Shown: one piece after another, positions 8,871 through 17,900 of the stretch
Position numbering within the stretch: position 1 is the stretch's first letter
Layout: every line of letters starts with the position of its first letter
NCBI GenBank assembly: GCA_013306675.1
Contig: JABLUY010000073.1
Span: forward strand, 81,308 to 145,307
DNA length: 64,000 bases
Direction: 5' to 3'
Source of the DNA: Thraustochytrium sp. TN22
Taxonomy: Eukaryota > Sar > Bigyra > Thraustochytrida > Thraustochytriidae
The notes under the pieces: model-generated
Told to the model about the DNA's origin: nothing
The model's database searches: none
Seen by the model: the letters and a program-made list of their open reading frames with translations, nothing else
Position numbers and translations under genes: made by a program

Positions 8871-10149
8871 ACCTCAGCAGCCACCTCAGCAGCACGAGTT
8901 TTTGCAGCCGCAACCGCAGCAGGCACTGGCCCAGCACGGCTTGGACCCATACGCGCACCGGGCCGGCGCTCCGCCCATGCGGCGCCTGCCCAAGAGCCCG
9001 TCCTCCGGGGGCGAGTCGGTGGACAGCGGCGAGTCAGCGGCCACATCCGAGACGGCCAACACCTCCGTCCTGGGAGGGCGCGGCGGGCCCGGGAGCATCA
9101 GCGGCCGCAGCAACGGGTCGAGGTCGCGCAACAGCAGGCAAGTGAACGCCCGTGGCACGGGCGCCACGGGCGCCAGCAACGCCGATTTCGGGGCGCGCGG
9201 CGCGGGGTCCGAGGCCGGAGCGCACGCGCGGCGCATGCGAAGCGTCCCACCGAGCGAGCGAGCCGCCGTCGGGCCCAAGAGCCACGACAACGCCAGCTTT
9301 CAGATCGACGTGGCCAAAATCCTCTCCGGAGAGGACACGCGCACCTCGGTCATGGTCAGGAACATCCCCAACAAATACACGCAGCGCATGGTCCTCGAGG
9401 AGGTCGACGAAAGCGGGTTTCAGGGCACCTTCGACTTTTTCTACCTGCCTATTGACTTCCAGGCCGGCTGCAACCTCGGCTATGCCTTTCTCAATTTCCA
9501 CGAGCCCCAGACCATCACGCAGTTCTTCAGCGTCTACAACAAGCGCAAGTGGAACAGGTTCAATAGCGACAAGATCTGCGAGGTCGCTTGGGCGCGCATC
9601 CAAGGCTGCGAGGCGCTCCTGCGTCGTCTCGAGAAATCCTGCGTCATGGACCAGGACCGCGAGTACCAGCCCGTCATGTTCCACCGCGACGGTTCCGTCA
9701 TTGAGGACCTCACCACCACTGCAGCCTATTCACGCTCGCGCAATACCCGAAACCGCACGCGTACCACGCGCGGCTCCTCCAGCCGCGGTTCTGGCGGCGC
9801 TGGCTCCTTTGGCGGTGCAGCTGCTGCGTCCAATGGCCGCCCTGGCGGCCCTCCTTCTCATTCGTCTGGCGCGGGATCCACGAGCGCTGTGCGGGGCGGG
9901 TCGCCGCCCGCTTCCGCGGCTGCAGTGGCCTCGTCCTTTCCCGCTGCTCCGCATCCCATGCACAGTATGCCTACCGCGCCTCACCCCATGGCCCACGTGC
10001 AGCCCGCGTACTACGGCACCTACGACTACGCCACACAGCACGCGCCTGCCGCCTATTGGCCTCCTTCGGGCCAGCATCTTGCCCCACATCCTGGCGGCCA
10101 TCCCGCCACGCACCCGCACTCCCATCATCAAGGCCATCAGCAGCCCTGA
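7489..10149 (+). CDS. Mei2-like RNA-binding protein
   Basis: 886-aa protein whose C-terminal third carries the characteristic Mei2 C-terminal RRM (about 615-735). Visible motifs are TSVMVRNIPNKYTQRM, FDFFYLPIDF, NLGYAFLNFHEP, then KWNRFNSDKICEVAWARIQG and YQPVMF. In fission yeast and plants this domain binds RNA and controls meiosis or development. The N-terminal 450 residues hold a possible additional RRM-like region (ALDIIKSYGDPQLVHFGLDV; QRETTAMMELF resembles the classic Mei2 RRM1/2 surroundings), then Ser/Gly-rich disorder and a polyQ/P tract at 8833-8900. The C-terminus is Gly/Ser then Pro/His/Tyr-rich. The start at 7489 has G at +4 and the frame is uninterrupted. WDR35 follows on the same strand about 600 bp downstream. 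Confidence 0.88.
8833..8868 (+). repeat. CAG repeat encoding polyglutamine
   Basis: Twelve consecutive CAG codons in the Mei2-like gene, followed by PPQQPPQQ. The unbroken CAG codon use makes the tract prone to length change. Confidence 0.9.
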
Positions 10150-10751
10150 CGCCGAGAGGGATCTCTTTGCACCTTTTCCTTGCCCAATTTTGGTTCACGA
10201 TCTTCTTTGTCAGCTGAGAGAGAGAGAGAGAGAGACGCAGACTGACGTGTCTTGGAGAGAAGGCTCACAGTACCCGCGGTAGCCTGTCGAGACCCAACTC
10301 GTCTCTCTCCCTCTCTGTCTCTCAAAGTCTTATCTCTCTGTCATCAGGCGGCGTCTCTTTTTCTTTTCCCAAGTGCTTTCTTTCATCGCCAAGTTGTTCT
10401 GGCGTTGTTGTTCTTTCTTTTTTCCCTCGCGTGTATGCAAGTGCGGGTTGCTCATGCCGCGGCTAGGGTTGCGCTGCCGACCGTTTAGAGCACGGAGAAT
10501 CATACGCAAGAAGCAAGCAAGCAAGCAAGCACGGACAATCAACGCTCGCAAGAACGACGCGGCTGCTGGAGCCGCCGCCGCGGCAGGCAGCAAGCGCAGG
10601 CGCCCTTCTCCTGTGCAGTGCTCGCGCGCGCGCGCGCGTGCTGCGAGTCGCGAGCCTCTAGGCTCGCCACGACTGCGCCGCGCAGAGCAGCGTAGCGCAG
10701 GACTAGGGCGGCAGGGCGAACGAAGCACAGGCGGAGAGGAGAGAGAGCAAG
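10150..10751. other. Intergenic region with GA, CT and GCAA simple repeats
   Basis: Between the Mei2-like stop and the WDR35 start. It holds a (GA)n run at about 10217-10233, several CT-rich stretches (10298-10430), (GCAA)n near 10508-10528 and a (CG)n run near 10622-10640. I see no gene; it should hold the 3' UTR of one gene and the promoter of the next. Confidence 0.5.
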
Positions 10752-13700
10752 ATGTTCGTCTTCCTGAGCAAGAAAATTGCCATTCCGAACGGGGCGACGA
10801 TCCACAGCCTGGCGTGGAACTCGGCGCAGGGATGGATTGCATGCGGCGGCGAGAATGGCCTGCTCAAGGTGCTCAAGCTCGAGGTGAGCGCGGACTCCAA
10901 GGCGCGCGGCGTGGCGGCGCCGACAAACCTGTCGATGAACCAGTCTTTGGAGGGCCATCAGGGCGGTGTGGTGTGCTGTGTGTGGAACAAGGCGTACCGC
11001 AAGCTGACCACGAGCGACCAGTATGGGCTCATCATAGTGTGGATGCTGCACCGACAGATGTGGTTCGAGGAGATGATCAACAACCGCAACAAGAGCGTGG
11101 TCAAAGACATGCGCTGGACAGCGGACGGCGGGCGCATCTGCATTGGCTATGCGGACGGCGGCGTGATCGCCGGCGGCGTGGATGGCAACCGGCTGTGGGC
11201 CAAGGAGACTGGGCTCAACCTCAAGTTCGTGCAGTGGTCGCCGGAGGGGCGCAACATTCTGTTTGCCACCGAGGAGGCACGTGTGTACGTCTTCGATCAA
11301 AAGGGCAACAAGCTAGGCCGCCTGCCGCTCTTTGTGTCTGCGGAGGACGACGAGGCCGACGCCGCCGACATGGACGCCGATGCCAGTCCAGCGAACCGCG
11401 ACGAGGGCATCATCGCGCTGGACTGGTACGATGGGTCGCGCGGCCACGTGGATGAGGACGCCCCGGACCTGATGATCGCCTTTGCGAACGGGCGCGTGCA
11501 GATCACCAAGGGCCTGCCGTCGCTCAAGGTGACCAAGGCAGCGACGGCGGCGGCGGCGGCGGCGGCTTCCTCCTCCTCAAGCAAGACACAGCGCCAGCGG
11601 GAGAGCAAGACAAACGAGGACCGAGACGCGCGCGCCGAGGACGACGGCGCCGCCGAGGCACTGCCAGAGACGTCGCGGCCCATCATCATCGAGACCGGGA
11701 TGCGCCTGAGCAAGGCTGCGTGGAGCGCAGACGGCTCGATCTTGGCCCTGGCCGGGTCGCAAGCACAGAAGCTACCGAACGGAGAGATGCGGCGCATGTG
11801 CATGGTGCAGTTCTACTCGCCGTTCGGCCAGCACCTTCGCACGCTCAAGGTGCCGGGCGGACGCATCTCGGCACTGACGTGGGAGGGCAGCGGACTGCGC
11901 ATCGCGCTGGCCGTGGACTCCTTCATCTACTTCGCCAACATCCGCCAGGACTACCGGTGGAGCTTCTTCGCCAACACGCTGTGTTACGCCTTCGTGCGGC
12001 CGGACCGACGCGACCACTCGGTGGTGTTTTGGGACACGCACGCCGAGGAGAAGCGCATCAAGTACGTGAAGCGGCTCATGAATATTCGCGGCGCCGGCGA
12101 GCACTGCGTGCTCACGTCGCGCGGCACGGGGACCGCGGCGGCCGCCAAGACGGGGGCGCCGCCGATCCGCCAGTACGGCCTCATTCTGTGCAACGCGATC
12201 GGCACGGCCATTGACTCCAAGGTGATCAGCATCGAGCCAAGCTTCGTGGCCATGACCACGCAGTACGTGGTCGTCGCCAGCGACCGCGCCGTGTACGCGT
12301 GGCAGTATCGGTCAGCGAGCGCGGCGCGTGCGTCGTCGACGTCGACGACGCTGCCGCTGGGCCACAAGCCGCGTGCGGCCGGCGCGGAGAACGCAGGCAG
12401 CAATCAGGAGCTGCAGGAGTCGCTGCTTGACGTTACGAGCACACCGCAGGGTAGCAGCGCGGCGAGCGGCAAGCCGTCCAAGGCCAAGCGCGAGCGCGTG
12501 GTCCACGTGGATCTTGATCCGGCGCGCACATGCGTCACCGGGCTGGCGCTGCTGTCGGACGGTGACAAGCCGAGCGGCAAGAAGGCTGTCGAGACGCGCA
12601 AGACGCTGCTGGATCTCTTGAGCCGCGAGACGTCGGACCCGATTGCGTGCATCGCGGCGAACGAAAAGTGCCTGGTCGTGGCGCGCGTGTCGGGCAGCAT
12701 CCACCGTTACACGCTGCCGCACTTGATGTTGGAAGGCAAAGTGGTGGTGCGGTGCCGGCCGCAGCAGGTGGCACTCAACTGCGACAACACGAAGCTGTCG
12801 GTCATCGACATCAACGGCGTCCTGTCCCTCGTCGACCTGGACAAGACGGGTGATGCCAAGGCTGCGGCCGGCGGCGGCGGCGGCTCCGGCTCAGCCTCAG
12901 GCACGGGCGGGCGCACGCTGGACTTTGAGCGTAAGGACACCTGGGATATGATGTGGGCGACCGACAACCCAGACCTGCTTGCCGTCATGGAGAAGACGCG
13001 TCTGTACGTGTACCGCGGCACGGAGCCTGAGGAGCCTGTGCTGAGCTCCGGGTACCTGTGCAGGCACGAGGACCTGCAGATCAAGGCGGTGATGCTGGAC
13101 GAGATGCTGGCCCAGCCGACTGTGCCGTCGAATGAGGGCATCGTGCAGTTCCCAACCAAGTCGTTGCGCGACGCACGCGAGATGCTTCGCGCTGAGAGCG
13201 TGCAGGAGGTAGCGGACTTCGTCGAGCGCCACCCGCACCCGAAGCTGTGGCGGCTGCTGGCCGAGGCGTCGCTGGAGCAGCTCGACTTTGCGACAGCCGA
13301 GAAGGCCTTTGTCAAGTGCGCCGACTATCCGGGCATCCAGCTGGTCAAGGCGCTGCGCGTGCTCAATGACAAGGTGAAGCAGCGCGCGCAGGTGGCCGCG
13401 TACTTTGAGCGCTTCGACGAGGCCGAGGCGCTGTATCGCGACATTGACCGCAAGGACCTGGCCATTGACCTGCGCATGATGCTGGGCGACTGGTTTCGCG
13501 TCGTACAGCTCGTGCAGATGGGCGGCAGCGGCGGCGATGATGAGCTGATGCGGCGCGCGTGGCGCGAGATTGGCGACTACTACGCGTCGCGGCAAAAGTG
13601 GAGCAAGGCCGTTCAATACTACGCCTCGGCCAAGGACCCCGAGTCCCTGGTGGAATGCTACTACCTGCTGGAGGAGTACGGCTCGCTGGAGAAGCTCGTG

Positions 13701-14819
13701 CGCATCATTCCGGAGAACTCGCCTGTGCTGCTCAACATCGCGCGCAAGTTCCAGGCCGTGGGCATGTCGCAGGCTGCGTGCACCGCGTACCTCAAGGCAG
13801 GCGACGTCAAGGCTGCCATCGACTGCTGCGTGCTACTCAACCAGTGGGATCAGGCCGTGGAGCTGGCACAGGAGTATGAGTTTCCGCAGATCGAAGGCCT
13901 CCTGGCCAAGTACGCCTCGCACCTTCTGGACAAGGGCCAGAAGCTGCAGGCGATCGAGCTGTACCGTCGCGCGCACAAGAGCACGCAGGCAGCCAGCCTG
14001 CTCGCCAGCCTCGCCCAGGAGGTGGGGCGCACCAAGGTGAACCCTCTGGACGCCAAGAAGCTGCACGTGCTTGCGGCCATGGAGATGGAGGAGCTGCGCT
14101 CGCGCGTGCTGGACACGCAGCTCAAGACCATGGGCCTGACGCAGCAGGACGCGCCCGAGGACGACCCCGATGCGGACTTTGAGCTCGGCACGAAGCGCAT
14201 GGGCGGCCGCACGCGCGCCAACATGACCATGACGGCGGCGCAGACCACGGCCGCCACGCTGGAGAGCTTGGTGCAGCACGACGCGGCAACCGGTGAGAAT
14301 CGCTCGCTCGACAACGCCTGGAAGGGCGCCGAGGGCTATCACCTCTTCATGCTCGCGCAGCGGCAGCTGTACAGCGGCAAGCTGCAGGATGCCCTGGTCA
14401 CGGCCGTGCAGCTGCGCGCGTACGACGACGTGCTCGACCCGCGCGACGTGCACTCGCTCATTGCGCTGACCGCCTACCACAACGAGGCGTGGGGCCAGTG
14501 CTCCAAGGCTTTTGTGGAGCTCGAGTCGCTGCGCTCCTCGGTCTGCTCCTCAGAGGACCGTGACGCTTTTGCGGCGCTCGCGCTACAGATCTTCACCGCG
14601 AACCGCCCAGTCGACCCACCTGAGATCGCCGAGAAGGTGGAGGCCATCGAGCAGGGCCGTGCCAGCAAGAGCCCTGTCTGCATGATGACGGGCGCCACCA
14701 TTACCGACGCGGGCGCTGCAGGCCACGTATACAAGTGCCGTCGATGCTCTCGCAAGATGCTCGAGCGGTACCTGCGTGGCTGGAACAACTGCCCGCTTTG
14801 CCACATGATGCTTGCCTGA
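10752..14819 (+). CDS. WDR35: WDR35 / IFT121, intraflagellar transport complex A subunit
   Basis: 1355-aa single-exon homologue of IFT121, a peripheral subunit of the IFT-A complex that drives retrograde transport in cilia and import of membrane cargo. The N-terminus (MFVFLSKKIAIPNG, HSLAWN, GWIACGGENGLLKVL) is diagnostic. Two WD40 propellers span about residues 1-690, a helical TPR-like solenoid about 760-1250, and the C-terminus has two CxxC pairs (YKCRRCSRKML, NCPLCHMML) forming a zinc-binding end. Length is slightly above animal WDR35 (about 1180), mainly through low-complexity inserts such as Ala/Ser near 11545-11580 and Gly/Ser near 12860-12910. It converges with the CFAP65-like gene, 151 bp apart. 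Confidence 0.93.
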   Translation: MFVFLSKKIAIPNGATIHSLAWNSAQGWIACGGENGLLKVLKLEVSADSKARGVAAPTNLSMNQSLEGHQGGVVCCVWNKAYRKLTTSDQYGLIIVWMLHRQMWFEEMINNRNKSVVKDMRWTADGGRICIGYADGGVIAGGVDGNRLWAKETGLNLKFVQWSPEGRNILFATEEARVYVFDQKGNKLGRLPLFVSAEDDEADAADMDADASPANRDEGIIALDWYDGSRGHVDEDAPDLMIAFANGRVQITKGLPSLKVTKAATAAAAAAASSSSSKTQRQRESKTNEDRDARAEDDGAAEALPETSRPIIIETGMRLSKAAWSADGSILALAGSQAQKLPNGEMRRMCMVQFYSPFGQHLRTLKVPGGRISALTWEGSGLRIALAVDSFIYFANIRQDYRWSFFANTLCYAFVRPDRRDHSVVFWDTHAEEKRIKYVKRLMNIRGAGEHCVLTSRGTGTAAAAKTGAPPIRQYGLILCNAIGTAIDSKVISIEPSFVAMTTQYVVVASDRAVYAWQYRSASAARASSTSTTLPLGHKPRAAGAENAGSNQELQESLLDVTSTPQGSSAASGKPSKAKRERVVHVDLDPARTCVTGLALLSDGDKPSGKKAVETRKTLLDLLSRETSDPIACIAANEKCLVVARVSGSIHRYTLPHLMLEGKVVVRCRPQQVALNCDNTKLSVIDINGVLSLVDLDKTGDAKAAAGGGGGSGSASGTGGRTLDFERKDTWDMMWATDNPDLLAVMEKTRLYVYRGTEPEEPVLSSGYLCRHEDLQIKAVMLDEMLAQPTVPSNEGIVQFPTKSLRDAREMLRAESVQEVADFVERHPHPKLWRLLAEASLEQLDFATAEKAFVKCADYPGIQLVKALRVLNDKVKQRAQVAAYFERFDEAEALYRDIDRKDLAIDLRMMLGDWFRVVQLVQMGGSGGDDELMRRAWREIGDYYASRQKWSKAVQYYASAKDPESLVECYYLLEEYGSLEKLVRIIPENSPVLLNIARKFQAVGMSQAACTAYLKAGDVKAAIDCCVLLNQWDQAVELAQEYEFPQIEGLLAKYASHLLDKGQKLQAIELYRRAHKSTQAASLLASLAQEVGRTKVNPLDAKKLHVLAAMEMEELRSRVLDTQLKTMGLTQQDAPEDDPDADFELGTKRMGGRTRANMTMTAAQTTAATLESLVQHDAATGENRSLDNAWKGAEGYHLFMLAQRQLYSGKLQDALVTAVQLRAYDDVLDPRDVHSLIALTAYHNEAWGQCSKAFVELESLRSSVCSSEDRDAFAALALQIFTANRPVDPPEIAEKVEAIEQGRASKSPVCMMTGATITDAGAAGHVYKCRRCSRKMLERYLRGWNNCPLCHMMLA

Positions 14820-14883
14820 TGCGTCGGTCATGGAACAGCAAGAGAAGCTTAGGAGAGAACAAATTGCACGAGGTGTTTGTTTG

Positions 14884-14982
14884 TTTGCTTGCTTGCTTGC
14901 TTGGCTTGATTGCTTGCGTTGCGTTGCTTGCTTGATTGAATGATTGGTTTGGTGGTCACCTCACCTCACCTCACCTCACGTG
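14884..14982 (+). repeat. TTGC and CACCT simple repeats between convergent genes
   Basis: A run of TGCT/TTGC units (14884-14935) is followed by four CACCT/CACCTCA units (about 14957-14979) in the 151-bp gap between WDR35 and CFAP65. Both genes end here, so the tracts probably lie in 3' UTRs. Confidence 0.7.
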
Positions 14983-17900
14983 ACCACGAGAATCCTCGCG
15001 GTACAACATTGTCGTATGTGACACGAGGGAGATCTCGCCGCGTGAAGCCTCCTCAATGAGGTTGAGCAACGTGTTCTCCAGGACGTCGTGCGCCAGCTGC
15101 TGACAGGCAGGATCCTTGAGCGCCTCGATTCGCTGCTGCTCGCGCGCCATTTGCTGCGTCTTGAGTGCGTCGATTGGAGCACTGTGCGCGCGGAGCCCCT
15201 TGGCGGCCAAAAGGTCGATGAAGCGGGGCGCTGGTGCGGTGCGCTGCCCCTCGAGCGCGTCTTGGACGCTCTTGTGCGCAAGTGCCTTGCGCAGGGTTGA
15301 GACGGTGGTCTGGTCAGCGTCCTCATGCTGCTGGTTTGCGCCAGCCGGCGGTGTGAAGAGGTGGCCGAGGCCGGTGCCCAACAAGGCATCGGCGTCGCGC
15401 GCGCTGTGAACCTCGCCGCGGACACGCAGCGAGATGCGCTGCAAGGCGTTCGCCCCCGCGGCCATGCCTGCAGTGGGTGAACGCTGCACCGCGCTGGCGA
15501 CCGGGTTCGAGGCTTGCTGCATGCTGACGGTGTTGCTCTGGTCGCTAGTGTCCATGGCGTGGTCGGTGTCATGGCCGTCGTCGTCATCGAGCAGGAGCAC
15601 GTGGTCCGAGGACGGGGCGCGGCCCAACGAGCGCATGCGCGCGTCGCGTGCTGCCGTGGACCGGCCCACGACGCTCTGATGCACATGCGGCTGGCGCTTC
15701 TTGCGGTGAAGGTGACGCACGGACGAGGCGCGCGACTCGGTGCGGAAGGGGCTGGGCGGCACGTCCTGGCCGCGCGGGCTGGCCCCGTGAGGAGTGCCAG
15801 CGGCGCCCTCCTCGTCGGCGCTGGCGCCGCTGAGCTGGTCTCGGCTGGAGGCCACGTTGCAGGGTAGGTCGGCGTCCAGCACGAGCGGCATGTGCGAGGG
15901 CGTGGCGACAGTGACCTTGCAGAGCACAAAGTCGCCGGGTGCGACCTCGCCGCGCGCTGGGCGCACGAGAGCCGTGCCGTCAGCCAGCAGCGGGTGCGTG
16001 GCGTCCCAGGCAAAGTTGAGCGTCGAGGCTGTGTGATTGCGCAGAAAGACAATGCGCGAGGCGACCGCGCTGGCAACAAGGTCACCGAAGTCGAGGACGT
16101 CCAGCGAAAAGGACGCGAGCTGACCGGGCTGCGCAAGCACCTGCTGCACCGGCGGCTGCTCGCAGCGGCCAGGCGTGGCAGCGACGTCAGCTGGATCGAG
16201 TGGGTGAAAGCCGCGGGCCTGGAGTGCGACCTCGAGCATCGAGGCGGCGGCCGTCTCGCCGCCGTCCTCGGACTCGGGCCTGGCGCTAGACGCTGGGCGC
16301 ACCGCGATGGGCAGCCTGCAGGCGTAGGTCTTGGCCTCGAGCGGCGCAAAGACGAAGGCGAGCTGTGCGCTGCCGCCGCCGCCCGCGATGACGCCCTCGG
16401 GTGTGAGGCAGCGCAGCACGGGAAAGTCAAAGTTGGCGGCGGTCATGGCGCGTAGGGGCGCCTCGTCGACCGTGAAAACAGCGTCAGCCGACCCGGTGTT
16501 GCGCAGCTCCACGTATTGCACAGGCGGGTCACGCTTTCCAATCGGCATCCGCGCGAGAATACAGTCGCGCGCCACTGGGAAGACGCCCGGGACGCCGGAC
16601 GGCAGCGTGCGGCCCTCGAGGCGGACCCGCACCTGCTTGCCGTTCACGAGACCCAGGAGGACCTCAAGGTTGTGAACGCCGCCGTAGTCGAGCAGGTGGT
16701 GACGGTAGGAGACGCGGAGCGTGACGGCCTCGCCGGGGCCAAGCAGGCCTGAGCGCGGCGAAATGTCGAAGACACGGTTGTCGAGAAGAAAGGCCTGGCG
16801 CACCTCGGCCTCGCAGAGGTCGCGCGAGTCGGCCCACGGCTCGACATCGATCTCGGAGTCATTGGGGAACTGGACACCGAACTCGGCCGGCAGCTTGCCG
16901 GCGTTGGTGAGCTGCAGGTGGATGTGCTCCGTGGGCGACATGTGTAGCGCCGGCGTGAAGCGAAAGGTGACAACCTCAAGCATCTCGCGCAGCTCGTCCT
17001 TGCGTGAGCGGCCCATGCCGGGCACCGAGGCGCACTTGACGAACTCGACGTCGGTGTCGGTGACCGGGCTGGCCAGGAGCATGTTGAGTCGGCGCAGGTC
17101 AAGCTGCTTCCAGAGCGCCGCCGGGCTCGCGGTGGAGCGAGCGTCCTGGACCAGGATGCTCGGGTCGGCGGCGGAGCCGGACGCTGCGCAAGTGGCGCCG
17201 GAGCCGGTGTCCTTGCCCTTGTCAAGGCAGGTGCAGACGAGAGTGAAGTCGAAGCTGCCGCACTTGCCGGGCGTGAAGGAGAGCGCGACGGGCAGCGAGG
17301 CGCGCGCCGGAATGGTCATGGCGGCGGGCTCGACCTGCAGATAGTCGGGGCGGTCGCCAAGGATGTCGAACTTGACCTCGACTTCGCACTCGGCGTGGTT
17401 GACGACGCCAACGGTGGCCTTGGAGGAGGCCTGCGCCAAGATCGTTCCAAGGTCGACCTTGGTGGCGTCGAACTGGACGCAGGACGTGGAGCCGGACGCG
17501 TGGATGGACAGCGTACCGCGCGTCTCCTGCGCGATGCCCTGGCGCGGCCAGATGCTGCGCGTGAAGAGAATGCAGTCCATCTCATAGCGGCGCGGCGCGG
17601 TGGGCGCGAACTGCCAGGTGACGAGGGCGCGCTCGTTGCCACGCAGCAGACCGCGCGCCGGCTGCACGGTGAGCACGGAGCGGAAGCGGCGCGGGATGCG
17701 CCACTCAAACTCGAGCGGGACTCGCGCGGTGTTCTTGAGCGCGATCTGGCGCTGCGAGCGCAGTCCGAGACAGGTGGGCTTGATGAAAAGGTCTTCGGTG
17801 GCCGAACCACTCTGAGCGTCGGCGGCCTGGTCGGCGGCCTGTGCGTCGAGCATGGCGATCTCCGGGACGGCACAGAAGCTGGAGAGCGCGAGCGTGTGCG

